Below are positions 17,032-25,126 of a stretch of 64,000 bases of DNA, piece after piece. Every line of letters begins with the position of its first letter. Positions within the stretch are counted from its first letter, which is position 1. The stretch lies in contig NZ_CP113930.1 of assembly GCF_029392095.1 (NCBI RefSeq), positions 1,240,001 through 1,304,000 of the forward strand, given 5' to 3'. The stretch is from Lactobacillus sp. ESL0700 (GTDB lineage: Bacteria; Bacillota; Bacilli; Lactobacillales; Lactobacillaceae). Below the pieces are notes generated by a model that was not told the DNA's origin, did no database searches, and saw only the letters and a list, made by a program, of their open reading frames with translations. The translations under genes and the position numbers were made by a program.

Positions 17032-17763
17032 ATGAAAAAGAAAGATAATAGCGACAGTGAAAATGTTTCTAATATATCACCAACAAATGAGAATAAAAAA
17101 AGAAATAGCGATGCTACTAATTTGCCTTGGTATAAAAAGACTTGGGGCAAAACAATAATTATTCTAATTCTAGTATTTATTCTAGGTAAGCAAATTTTAG
17201 GATTAGGATCCTTTTTATTCCTTGTTGGTATTGTTGCTTTAACTAAAAGCATTACTTCTTTAATCAAGAAAAAGAAAACTAGAATTAATCCACTAATCAC
17301 ACTTATCATTGGAGTAATTCTCTTACCTATTGGTGGTAATTTGATGCCCGATAATACCAATAGCAATGCTCAATCTGCCAAAGTTCAAAAAGTAAAGCAT
17401 AAAGAAAAGAAAAATCAAACAAAAAAAGCTAAAAAGCATAGTAAAGCCCAAAAACATAAAAATATTAAAAAAGTACCTACTCATGTTGTGACCAAGCCTA
17501 AACATAATAAGCAACACAAAACTAAGAATAATTCTAGCAATAATAGTCAACAAGTTGCTTCTGACCAAAATAATCAAGGAGAAAATAATTTAGTACCTCA
17601 AAAAGGTTACGTTTTTATAGCCCCAGATCACGGTAAAAGATACCACTTTAATCCAGGATGTCGTGGTTTAAGAAATGCTGACAACATTACTAAAATAACC
17701 CTTGCTGAAGCTAAAGCTCAAGGCTACACACAGTGTCAAATTGACAGTGATATCCCAGAATAA
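17032..17763 (+). CDS. Membrane protein with C-terminal Ada-like Cys/His module
   Basis: A 243-residue protein of unknown function. A charged N-terminus carries the motif LPWYKKTW at about 31-38. Three hydrophobic segments lie at about 40-56, 57-73 and 84-100. A very basic Lys/His/Asn/Gln-rich linker (about 115-190) follows. The last 40 residues contain HGKRYHFNPGCRGL and LAEAKAQGYTQCQ, the pattern seen at the ends of many secreted or membrane proteins (YH-x3-C ... A-x2-GY-x2-C), resembling the metal-binding Ada N-terminal fold. The second cysteine of the usual C-x-x-C pair is absent. AT-rich compared with core genes. First gene of the accessory pocket. Confidence 0.65.
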   Translation: MKKKDNSDSENVSNISPTNENKKRNSDATNLPWYKKTWGKTIIILILVFILGKQILGLGSFLFLVGIVALTKSITSLIKKKKTRINPLITLIIGVILLPIGGNLMPDNTNSNAQSAKVQKVKHKEKKNQTKKAKKHSKAQKHKNIKKVPTHVVTKPKHNKQHKTKNNSSNNSQQVASDQNNQGENNLVPQKGYVFIAPDHGKRYHFNPGCRGLRNADNITKITLAEAKAQGYTQCQIDSDIPE

Positions 17764-17791
17764 TTAAGTTTTATAGAGAAGAAAGTAAAAA

Positions 17792-18679
17792 ATGAAAAAT
17801 TCAAAAGTAACAAAACCATGGTATAAAAAGTTCTGGGTCTGGCTACTAATTTTTTCCTGCTGGTATGTATTATTTGATGCTTCAACAAGCATTTGGGAGA
17901 AAATTGTAATTTGTGTTTGTATCATATTGCTTATTATGGGAAATACAAATAGTACAGACAAAGATCAAACCAAAAGTGGCAAAACCGCTACACAGTCTAA
18001 CGACATTGCTCTAACACAAGATAAACCAAAAGTAGATGATATTGTTACAAACTCCAATACTGATACTCATCAAATCACTAAAGTAAGTTTCTTAGGTAAA
18101 ATCAAAGAAAAAAGAGAACAAAAACGTATTGAAAAAGCTAAAAAAGCTGAAGAGTTAAGAATTCAACAGCAACAAGCTGAAGAAGCACGTCAACGTGACA
18201 TTGCTATCTGGCAAAATGAAGATTTAACACAATACGCTTGTAAAGTTAATGGCCTAATTTTACGAAAAAACGAGTTCTGTTATTTGTCAGTAGATGAAAA
18301 TATAATTTGGAGTGAAGATCGTGTTCGTTCTAAACGTACTAATTACAGTGGCCCTACCGCAACTATTCACATTGCAAAAGGATTGAATTACCGCTTAGGT
18401 TCGATTTCAGCTAAAACTGAAAAGTACAGTGAGATCACACCTATCTTTAATGGTGGCTTATATCTAACTAATAAGAGAATTTTTTTAGTTAATAATCAGG
18501 GTACTAAGGCATTAGTCTTATCAGGAATAGTAAGTGTAACTCCTTATAGTGATGGAACTGAACTTTTCCGCCAATCTGGTAAACGTATTTTGCTAACTGG
18601 GTTTTCGGATGCTGCTAAATTCAATATCTATTTGCAAAGAATTTTAAACGACAATTTAGTTGAAAATTATGAAGAATAA
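17792..18679 (+). CDS. Membrane-anchored protein with bacterial PH/GRAM-like C-terminal domain
   Basis: A 295-residue protein of unknown function. It begins with a motif shared with the preceding gene (KPWYKKFW, residues 8-15), then two hydrophobic segments (about 13-31 and 37-50). A low-complexity linker and a charged helix rich in K, E, R and Q (about 100-140) come next. The C-terminal domain (about 150-285) includes GGLYLTNKRIFLVNNQG and ALVLSGIVSVTPYSDG, the strand pattern of bacterial PH or GRAM-like domains. It follows the 17032 gene by 28 bases and is probably co-transcribed with it. Confidence 0.65.
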   Translation: MKNSKVTKPWYKKFWVWLLIFSCWYVLFDASTSIWEKIVICVCIILLIMGNTNSTDKDQTKSGKTATQSNDIALTQDKPKVDDIVTNSNTDTHQITKVSFLGKIKEKREQKRIEKAKKAEELRIQQQQAEEARQRDIAIWQNEDLTQYACKVNGLILRKNEFCYLSVDENIIWSEDRVRSKRTNYSGPTATIHIAKGLNYRLGSISAKTEKYSEITPIFNGGLYLTNKRIFLVNNQGTKALVLSGIVSVTPYSDGTELFRQSGKRILLTGFSDAAKFNIYLQRILNDNLVENYEE

Positions 18680-18726
18680 AAAAAGTCAATATGTTCAAGC
18701 ACAATTTCATATAGGAGGTCAACACA

Positions 18727-18972
18727 ATGGAAATTACTTCAAGCCCAACAAATTTACTATTGCTAGGTATATTAGCAATCATAACCCTAGCTCTTAGTCT
18801 GTACCTCTTGTACCCTCTTTATGATTTTTGTCAAAAACGGCGGCACCAGCAAGAGGCTAAATACAAAGCATTAAGAATCTGGCTCAGCAGCTTGGGCGGC
18901 GTCCTTGTTCTGCTATATTCACTCAACCTGATGCAGACAGTCTATATAATCATTGTTCATCACTATTACTAA
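18727..18972 (+). CDS. Small two-helix membrane protein of unknown function
   Basis: An 81-residue protein with membrane segments at about 8-29 and 52-73, separated by a basic loop (CQKRRHQQEAKYKALRIW) that should face the cytoplasm. The ribosome site ATAGGAGGTCAACACA is strong. No family was recognised. It lies between the PH-like gene and the SAP-domain gene and may be transcribed with both. Confidence 0.65.
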   Translation: MEITSSPTNLLLLGILAIITLALSLYLLYPLYDFCQKRRHQQEAKYKALRIWLSSLGGVLVLLYSLNLMQTVYIIIVHHYY

Positions 18973-18986
18973 TAGAAATAATATCC

Positions 18987-19622
18987 ATGAGCCAACTTAC
19001 ACTAACTGAATTTAAGCAAAAATACTTTTATAAGACCGAGCTTCAAGACCTGTGCAGGCAATACGGCCTACCAACTTCTGGAACCAAGGCCGAACTCAAT
19101 TCATACTTAGAAGCGTTCTTGTCCGGTATTCCTAAAAACCAAATTAGACCTGCTCGAAAAAAGCAGAATATCTGGCAACTTGCAGCTGATGAAATTAATT
19201 TGACAACGCCAATTGTCGATTCAGGATTTTCTTTTAATAATGCTAGTCGGCAATTTTTTGCGGAATACTTTCATGTTGACCATTTTTCCTTTAAGAAAGA
19301 AATGGCAATTATCAAGCGGGCAGCTGAAGCTCGCCACGACACGCAAATGACTGTTGATGACTTAATTACTCAGTATCAGGATTTGACGTCAACTAAGCAG
19401 CACCAGCAACTCGTTAGCCAAACAGCTGAAGAAAACACTTATCAGTGGAACAACTTTGTTCGTGCTTTTTGTCAGGATACAGTTAGTCAAGAGTTTGCTA
19501 GTAAGCTTAAAGTTGCCGCTATTCTATGGCAGCATGTTAAAACTTCAACTAAACCAAAAGAATTTACGCCTGACTTAGTTGAAATTTACGCCGCAGAAAT
19601 TAATCAATTTAGAAAAAAATAA
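18987..19622 (+). CDS. SAP domain-containing protein
   Basis: A 211-residue soluble protein. The first 45 residues (TLTEFKQKYFYKTELQDLCRQYGLPTSGTKAELNSYL) fit a SAP helix-extension-helix module, usually a DNA-binding element; L-x-x-L-C-x-x-Y-G-L-P-x-x-G-x-K-x-E-L is the hallmark. The remainder is helical and unassigned (FFAEYFHVDHFSFKKEMAIIKRAAEARH in the middle). The ribosome site is weak, so translation may depend on the gene before it, 14 bases upstream. Similar standalone SAP proteins occur in lactobacilli, role unknown. Confidence 0.7.
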   Translation: MSQLTLTEFKQKYFYKTELQDLCRQYGLPTSGTKAELNSYLEAFLSGIPKNQIRPARKKQNIWQLAADEINLTTPIVDSGFSFNNASRQFFAEYFHVDHFSFKKEMAIIKRAAEARHDTQMTVDDLITQYQDLTSTKQHQQLVSQTAEENTYQWNNFVRAFCQDTVSQEFASKLKVAAILWQHVKTSTKPKEFTPDLVEIYAAEINQFRKK

Positions 19623-19656
19623 ACAGGAACTTCTCAGTGCATCGAGAGGTTCCTGT
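19622..19656. terminator. Terminator between the convergent SAP gene and serine hydrolase gene
   Basis: AACAGGAAC...TTCTC and GAGAGGTTCCTGTT form a long stem followed by ATTTTTATTTT on the plus strand; on the minus strand the flank is less T-rich. Confidence 0.8.
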
Positions 19657-19661
19657 TATTT

Positions 19662-21020
19662 TTATTTTCTAAAAATCGTTGGCTTGCCCAGCGCTGGTTC
19701 AGTCATGATTTCCAAGCCATTCGCCGTGAAATCAAGCGGCAATAAAGTATCATAAATTTTAATCTCAACAAATTTATCGCCCTTACTATTAGCAATAATT
19801 GGGAATGACCACGGTCCAATTGCGGCCATTAAATTGCCAGCTTGCTCACTAATCGTGACAATTCCATAACCAGGATTGCGATAGTCGCCTAATAATTCTG
19901 GCTTAGCTTTAACTGGTTGCGGATTCTCACCCTCGGCCTCACTAAACTTGCGCTGCTTAGTTGCCAATCTCTGAGCCATGAAGTCCGACGAAGTTTTAAT
20001 CCAATCATGCTGCTCAAGGCCTGCAAAGGTATCAATTGTTTGGTATGCAAGAGCAAAAATCGCATCGGTTGAGTCCAAGTTCATTGTCGAAACAAATGCC
20101 AAGTCAAGTTCCGGAATAAAGCCCAAGAATGAGCAATAGCCAACATACGAACCGCTGTGGAACAGGTATTTATAACCATGATAATCTTCCATCATCATGC
20201 CCAAACCATAATTAGAGAAGTGGGCACCGCCGTATGCTCGGTCAACCGTCATAATTGATTGTGGCTCGTAGCGCTGCATGGTAATGCCAGTACCAGTTTG
20301 GGCAGTCTTTAATTGGAATTTGCCCCACTCAAGCAGGTCAGAAATGCTGGCAAGCATACTGCTAGCACCGCCAACTTTCCCCGGCGCAATAAACGGGACT
20401 TCACGCAAGTTGCCATGATCTAGCAGGTATGGCTTGGCAATGCGACTGCGCTCACATTCATGGTGATTAATAAAAGTATTATTTAACTTCAGCGGTTTTA
20501 ACAAATTTTCACGAATATAAGAGCCATAATCCTTGTTAATTACCTGCTCCATTACATAAGTTGCTACCGCAAAAATCAAATTACTGTACTGCATCTTAAC
20601 GCGCAATTCGTGATTGGGCTCCAAATGACCAATTGCTTCGGCTTTTTGCGCTAGCGTCAAGTCCTGCTTGTTCCAGTTAGTAAATCGCATCCAATCGTGA
20701 GCCGGCAACCCGCTCTGGTGGCTTAGGGCATCCCGCCACGTCAAATGTTCAGCCACATACGGATCAACCATGTTAAATCCCGGCCAATACTTTTTAAGTG
20801 GCTCATCTAAATCAATTTTACCTTCATCGGCCAACTTGCAAATTGCCGTTGCTAAAAAAGTCTTCGAAATTGAAGCCAGCGGATACAATGTGTCCTGCTC
20901 AGCATCACCGTAGACATGGCTATAAGTTTCTCCCTGATAATAAATTCCCAAACCTAGGCTGGGCAAGTGAAAGCTCTGCCGGATTTTTTCGGCATAATGA
21001 TCGATTTCTTGGGTTTTCAT
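19662..21020 (-). CDS. Beta-lactamase-fold serine hydrolase
   Basis: A 452-residue class C beta-lactamase/PBP-like serine hydrolase. No signal peptide is visible, so it is probably cytoplasmic. The S-x-x-K motif lies in YPLASISKTFLA (Ser50, Lys53) and the Y-x-N element in QYSNLIFA. A third motif appears around HSGSYVGYCS (H-S-G in place of K-T-G). The last 90 residues form a beta-rich C-terminal domain (LLGDYRNPGYGIVTI). Related lactobacillus proteins act on esters or small peptides; the substrate cannot be told. The start has AAGGAGGACTTAGTTC before the ATG. Confidence 0.87.
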   Translation of the reverse strand: MKTQEIDHYAEKIRQSFHLPSLGLGIYYQGETYSHVYGDAEQDTLYPLASISKTFLATAICKLADEGKIDLDEPLKKYWPGFNMVDPYVAEHLTWRDALSHQSGLPAHDWMRFTNWNKQDLTLAQKAEAIGHLEPNHELRVKMQYSNLIFAVATYVMEQVINKDYGSYIRENLLKPLKLNNTFINHHECERSRIAKPYLLDHGNLREVPFIAPGKVGGASSMLASISDLLEWGKFQLKTAQTGTGITMQRYEPQSIMTVDRAYGGAHFSNYGLGMMMEDYHGYKYLFHSGSYVGYCSFLGFIPELDLAFVSTMNLDSTDAIFALAYQTIDTFAGLEQHDWIKTSSDFMAQRLATKQRKFSEAEGENPQPVKAKPELLGDYRNPGYGIVTISEQAGNLMAAIGPWSFPIIANSKGDKFVEIKIYDTLLPLDFTANGLEIMTEPALGKPTIFRK

Positions 21021-21173
21021 GAACTAAGTCCTCCTTATATCTGTTCAAATTATAGCATTTATTATCATGGCTAAATTAAAATTTTCATAAAATCTCATTT
21101 TTACTATCTAGCATCAGTTATTTATTAAAATCTAGATGTTATTAAGCAAATTTCACTTTTTTACCAATTTTGC

Positions 21174-21202
21174 TTGCCTTTTTAAAAATACTTTAGTATC
21201 AT
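21174..21202 (+). promoter_or_regulatory. Promoter of the attenuator-controlled PfoR-like gene
   Basis: TTGCCT (21174-21179), a 17-base spacer and TATCAT (21197-21202). Transcription would start near 21209, about 23 bases before the leader peptide start. Confidence 0.55.
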
Positions 21203-21231
21203 ATTGATTAAATATTTATGAGAGGTGAGTC

Positions 21232-21306
21232 ATGATGACGACAATTAAACAAATGAATCAACCACAAGTTAAATATTATTTTCGGTACTTTCACAATTTG
21301 ATCTGA
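21232..21306 (+). CDS. Leader peptide (24 residues) of a transcription attenuator
   Basis: A short ORF with a good ribosome site (GAGAGGTGAG, about 5 bases before the first of two adjacent ATGs). The peptide starts MMTTIKQMNQ and its second half is rich in aromatic residues, with YYFRYFHN at residues 15-22 (three Tyr and two Phe in six codons), then a stop. It has no sign of being a functional protein. Its end overlaps the first of a set of mutually exclusive hairpins, as in ribosome-mediated attenuation. The likely sensed state is charging of tRNA-Tyr and/or tRNA-Phe; this is inference. Confidence 0.7.
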   Translation: MMTTIKQMNQPQVKYYFRYFHNLI

Positions 21307-21429
21307 GTGCCGAATTTGTCATTACATTTAGACACACAGGTCAAGTAATTTTGATGACTGTGTGTCCTAGTTAAGTACTTTCTTCTCAAAAAGAAGCTCG
21401 CACAGTTGTCGTCCTGTGTGAGTTTTTTT
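21281..21429 (+). promoter_or_regulatory. Transcription attenuator with alternative hairpins and intrinsic terminator
   Basis: Hairpin 1: TTCGGTAC (21281-21288, within the Tyr/Phe codons) with GTGCCGAA (21307-21314). Segment A GACACACAG (21331-21339) pairs perfectly with B CTGTGTGTC (21358-21366). Segment C CTCGCACAG (21397-21405) pairs with D CTGTGTGAG (21414-21422), followed by TTTTTTTA: an intrinsic terminator. B can instead pair with C over about 7 bp, which would break the terminator. The PfoR-like gene starts 18 bases after the T run. Confidence 0.72.
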
Positions 21430-21446
21430 ATTTAGGAGAATTTTCA

Positions 21447-22484
21447 ATGAAAACTGTTAAACAAATTGTTTTAGATACCTTGAATGGCTTATCAACAGGA
21501 ATTGTCGTCGCGCTAATTCCTGGAGCCTTAGTCAACCAACTAGTCAAGGCCCTTGTCCCCACTTGGCCCGGGCTCAGTTTTATCCTTGCGTTAACAGCAT
21601 TTGCGGCCGGACTCTTACCCGCAATCAGCGCCGTTTGCGTTGGTATGACGGGAAAATTGACGCCAATTCAAACGTCTTCCTTGGCCTTAGCTGCAACTGC
21701 TGGTGGCGGTAATTTCGTCATGACTAATGGCAAAATCGCCGTTAACGGTAGCGGCGACGTCATTAACACGGCGATTACAATCATGATTGGCTACGGCTTG
21801 ATTTTACTTTTAGGTAAAAAACTCAAGGCATACACAATTTTGTTAGTACCCCTGCTAGTTTTAGTCATCGCTGGTGGTATCGGATGCCTAACCAAGATTC
21901 CAGTTGGCCAATTATCGACACTAATTGGTGTCGGCGTCGAGCATCTGACTAACTTGCAGCCAATTCTAATGGGCATCATCATGGGAATCGTGTTTGCCTT
22001 ACTGATTGTTTCTCCAATTTCTTCTGTCGGTATCGCTACTGCCATTAACCTAGTTGGCATTGCTTCTGGCTCCGCCAATCTTGGCATTACAGCTGCTAGC
22101 TTCAGTTTAGCAATTTTCGGTTGGCAAGCTAATTCAATTGGTACCTCAATCGCCCACTTCCTAGGATCACCTAAAATGCAAATGGCCAACTTAATGACTA
22201 ACCCTAAGTTACTGGTACCCGTGTTAATTAACGCTGGAATTGCTGGCGGACTTGGAGCAATCTGCAAAATTGGCGGGACCCCAATGAGTGCTGGCTTTGG
22301 CTTTTCAGGATTAATTGGACCTCTAGCAGCAATGGCCGGTCGTCCTGCAAACGCAGCTAATATTACTCTGATTGTCATTCTTTTTGTAGTCGTACCCATT
22401 GCCTTAGGACTGTTGATGAATTATATTTTCAATCATCAATTACACTACTTCACAAGTAAAGACTTCGAACTTGATTTCAGTTAA
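21447..22484 (+). CDS. PTS_EIIC_2 / PfoR-like integral membrane protein
   Basis: A 345-residue membrane protein with about nine to ten hydrophobic segments throughout. It is rich in Gly/Ala/Ile and has conserved-looking loops with TAGGGNFVMTNGKIAVNGSGDVINTAI, ISPISSVGIATAINLVG and GGTPMSAGFGFSGLIGP. It matches the family once called PfoR or toxin regulator and now placed with PTS EIIC-like permeases. No EIIA or EIIB accompanies it, so phosphotransfer-coupled sugar uptake is doubtful. The Tyr/Phe leader peptide upstream suggests a link to aromatic amino acids or their precursors, which is inference. The ribosome site is TTTAGGAGAATTTTCA; a terminator follows. Confidence 0.82.
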   Translation: MKTVKQIVLDTLNGLSTGIVVALIPGALVNQLVKALVPTWPGLSFILALTAFAAGLLPAISAVCVGMTGKLTPIQTSSLALAATAGGGNFVMTNGKIAVNGSGDVINTAITIMIGYGLILLLGKKLKAYTILLVPLLVLVIAGGIGCLTKIPVGQLSTLIGVGVEHLTNLQPILMGIIMGIVFALLIVSPISSVGIATAINLVGIASGSANLGITAASFSLAIFGWQANSIGTSIAHFLGSPKMQMANLMTNPKLLVPVLINAGIAGGLGAICKIGGTPMSAGFGFSGLIGPLAAMAGRPANAANITLIVILFVVVPIALGLLMNYIFNHQLHYFTSKDFELDFS

Positions 22485-22485
22485 C

Positions 22486-22526
22486 AAATAACCCCTACTT
22501 CGTTACAAAGCAGGGGTTATTTATTT
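22486..22526. terminator. Bidirectional terminator
   Basis: AATAACCCCTACTT and AAGCAGGGGTTATT pair around CGTTAC with T-rich flanks on the plus strand (TATTTTTTC). It separates the PfoR-like gene from the end of mdcG. Confidence 0.85.
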
Positions 22527-22528
22527 TT

Positions 22529-23149
22529 TCAAAATTGCCAGGGGTCACTCACCAATTTAGGTCCTGTTGCTGTCTTCAATAAAATTGTCATTGCTCGCTG
22601 CTGCGCAAATTCTTCTAATGAAAAACCATTTTGACCACTGACAACCTGAATATCAACATGAACTGCTGGATAAATTGCTTGCAGTCGCTCAATTAAAGCG
22701 CGCGCTTCTTGATGCGATAGTGGCCGCATATTGGTCAGGATAACATCAATATCAGAAGTCAAACTAACTACCGGCAGTCCCGTAACCAGCTCAAACTGCA
22801 GGCTGCCACTAACTCCCCAATCATAGTTATCGAGCAGCGGCATGATTTTTTGCAATTTTGTAAAAGCCGGTAATTGGGCCCGCTCTTGCGCTAACTTGGG
22901 TAAATAGGTTAATGCCTGCTGCGGACTGATTAGTTTTCGCCACTTGTTGCGTGGTAAAAAGGATGCAAAGCGTTGATTTTTAGTAAAACCACGAATGCCA
23001 ACCGGAATTTGCGTACCCTGTTTACCGCGCCGCACAATGACATAAGGTGCTTGCGTGAGCACTTTTTGTGCCCAAGACGGTAAGGGCTGCTGAATTAACG
23101 GGGCAACATCTGCCAATTCAATTAAGGTATGTGGCGGAATTAATGCCAT
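22529..23149 (-). CDS. mdcG: Malonate decarboxylase holo-ACP synthase
   Basis: MdcG transfers the 2'-(5''-triphosphoribosyl)-3'-dephospho-CoA prosthetic group onto the acyl carrier subunit MdcC. The 206-residue protein has a nucleotidyltransferase-type acidic motif in SLTSDIDVILTN, preceded by WGVSGSLQFELVTGLP, both typical of MdcG/CitX-like enzymes, and VHVDIQVVSGQNGFSLEEFA near the end. It is the last gene of the mdc operon and overlaps mdcDE by 10 bases. Its partner MdcB, which makes the prosthetic group precursor, is not encoded in this window. Confidence 0.9.
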   Translation of the reverse strand: MALIPPHTLIELADVAPLIQQPLPSWAQKVLTQAPYVIVRRGKQGTQIPVGIRGFTKNQRFASFLPRNKWRKLISPQQALTYLPKLAQERAQLPAFTKLQKIMPLLDNYDWGVSGSLQFELVTGLPVVSLTSDIDVILTNMRPLSHQEARALIERLQAIYPAVHVDIQVVSGQNGFSLEEFAQQRAMTILLKTATGPKLVSDPWQF

Positions 23150-24813
23150 TCTTCAGCCATCAACTTCCGTACCTGATTAGTAGCCTTGCGCCCGCCAGCC
23201 GCGCCATTAACAGCAATTTCATTAGTGTAGCGGAAAGACAGGTCAGTTGGCGCACCTTCTAAACTGGCAAAGGCATCGTCTAAAGCTGCCTTGACCGTTA
23301 ATACTGCTTGCTCATCACGATCATATCCCTTAATCTGCGGAATCAGGCGGTACAAGGCACCTAATTTTTGGTAATTTTCAATATCATAGGCCATCGCCGG
23401 AACATGCTTAGTAGCTTCTTCAACCTCCGCAATCGTCCGCTGCGTTATTCGTGCGCTTGATGCCTTACTCATCGCCTGAACGGTAATCGTCATATCATCT
23501 AATGCCACTAACCGGTTAGATTGCAGCCCGTGTGCCAAAAAGCCACCAGAAACTGCATCCCCAACAATTAACGCCACTACCTTATGACCGCTCTGCCTTG
23601 CCCGCGCGTATGCACTCGCACTAGCAGCTAGAGCCATGTGAATGCCAATTAATTCTTCCTTATAACCATAGGCTTGACTCGGCACATCAACAATCATTAC
23701 AATCGGCGTTTTCTGTGATTTTTCCTTATCTTGAGCAATTAAATCATTGACCACGCTAGCTACCGTAAAGCCTTCTTCAAGGCCAACCTCACCATGACGA
23801 ACTCGCGGAAAACGATTATGGGCATCTGGCACAATTGCAATGTACTCGCGATTATCCTTTTGCGCATGTAGTACCGTGGCTACTTGACTGGTGGCATTTT
23901 TTATACCGGTTAACAATTCAAACCAATTGCGGCCACGAGATTTTGTCCCGGGCTCACTACAAGTTGTTGCAGCAGCCAAATGATGCGGTTTAATTTCAAC
24001 TGCTTGGTACAGCCGATTATAAGTTGGAATATCCAGCGGCTTTTTTAAATCAAGACTATCCAGTAGCGATAAGTAAAAGTCACTGCGCTGATCGCGATGA
24101 CTATCCTTCTTCTTGCAGATCGCCTCATAAATTGCCTGCTTGATTGAATCAACATCATCTGCAGTAACTTCGTCAATAATGCCGGTCTTTTGTCGCTGCT
24201 TGGTTCCCAAAGTATCCCAAATCAGATTTTTATCGGAAGAATCCCACTCACGCACACCGGCTTCTTGCTCAATTACTTCGGGACCATTCAAGCCAATTCG
24301 TGCCTTATCCGTGCCAATAACGTATGACAACAACGCATTAGTAATTGACATACCGCCAAATGAACCAACGCGACCCGGCACCAAACCAATTACTGGAACG
24401 TACTTCTTCAAGGCAACGACCATATTATGAATTTCAGAAATCGAAAGCAAACCATAATTTGCTTCCTGCAGCCGCACGCCACCTGTATCTAAAATCAAAA
24501 TCGGATAAATGGTTTTTCCTGCCTGATTATCAGCTAACGCGTGTTCCAGTGCTGCCACAATTTTGGCACCAGAGACCTCACCAATACCGCCGCCTTGAAA
24601 TGAACCTTCGATTGAAATGACAACTACCTGCTTGCCCTTCATGGTTCCTCTCATAATTACGATGCCGTCATCCGATTCCGGCACAATATTTTGCGGCTCT
24701 AAATGTGGTGAAATTAGGTCATCAAACGGCCCGATTAATTCGCGCTTTGAGCCTTGGTCAAGCAATGCCTCTGCTCTTTGACGAGCATGCAATTCCACAA
24801 AACTATTGTTCAT
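23140..24813 (-). CDS. mdcDE: Malonate decarboxylase, fused beta and gamma subunits
   Basis: A 557-residue carboxyltransferase-like protein that decarboxylates malonyl-S-ACP to acetyl-S-ACP in the biotin-independent enzyme. Residues about 1-285 correspond to MdcD (beta), with VVVISIEGSFQGGGIGEVSGAKI and GRVGSFGGMSITNALLSYV. Residues about 295-557 correspond to MdcE (gamma), with IAIVPDAHNRFPRVRHGEVGLEEG and GDAVSGGFLAHGLQSNRLVALDD. In the well-studied Klebsiella and Pseudomonas systems these are two genes; here one uninterrupted ORF covers both. It overlaps mdcC by 11 bases. Confidence 0.92.
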   Translation of the reverse strand: MNNSFVELHARQRAEALLDQGSKRELIGPFDDLISPHLEPQNIVPESDDGIVIMRGTMKGKQVVVISIEGSFQGGGIGEVSGAKIVAALEHALADNQAGKTIYPILILDTGGVRLQEANYGLLSISEIHNMVVALKKYVPVIGLVPGRVGSFGGMSITNALLSYVIGTDKARIGLNGPEVIEQEAGVREWDSSDKNLIWDTLGTKQRQKTGIIDEVTADDVDSIKQAIYEAICKKKDSHRDQRSDFYLSLLDSLDLKKPLDIPTYNRLYQAVEIKPHHLAAATTCSEPGTKSRGRNWFELLTGIKNATSQVATVLHAQKDNREYIAIVPDAHNRFPRVRHGEVGLEEGFTVASVVNDLIAQDKEKSQKTPIVMIVDVPSQAYGYKEELIGIHMALAASASAYARARQSGHKVVALIVGDAVSGGFLAHGLQSNRLVALDDMTITVQAMSKASSARITQRTIAEVEEATKHVPAMAYDIENYQKLGALYRLIPQIKGYDRDEQAVLTVKAALDDAFASLEGAPTDLSFRYTNEIAVNGAAGGRKATNQVRKLMAEEWH

Positions 24814-25102
24814 CGTTCAATGCCTCCATTGCTTGAGTAAGACGCAAATTTACAACACCCGGTGTAGCGCCATAATCATTAATTTCAAACTTGGCCAACA
24901 GCGGATAACGAGCAAAAAAGCGTTCCAAAACATTCTGCCAAACTTTTTGAAAGCCATCACTGCCAGTGATAATATCAAGCTCCGATTGCTTTGCCGTAGT
25001 TGGACGCATAATTATTTCCAAATCACCGGAAGCAACAACACCAACATGAACAGGCCGTGCAATTGGCTCATGTGCTGCAAAACTAAAATGTAACTTCTCC
25101 AT
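24803..25102 (-). CDS. mdcC: Malonate decarboxylase acyl carrier protein (delta subunit)
   Basis: The 99-residue carrier that holds the substrate as a thioester on a dephospho-CoA-derived arm. VGVVASGDLEIIM contains the serine (Ser26) expected to bear the prosthetic group. DYGATPGVVNLRLTQAMEAL near the end is typical of MdcC. It lies 24 bases after mdcA and overlaps mdcDE, consistent with a fixed-ratio complex. Confidence 0.92.
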   Translation of the reverse strand: MEKLHFSFAAHEPIARPVHVGVVASGDLEIIMRPTTAKQSELDIITGSDGFQKVWQNVLERFFARYPLLAKFEINDYGATPGVVNLRLTQAMEALNDEQ

Positions 25103-25126
25103 AATTTTAATTCTCCTCTATTAAAC

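Noticed and set aside
21247..21306. T-box leader considered instead of leader-peptide attenuation
   Set aside because: The T-box sequence (TGGNACCGCG-like antiterminator) and a specifier-loop stem are absent; the region is far shorter than a T-box.
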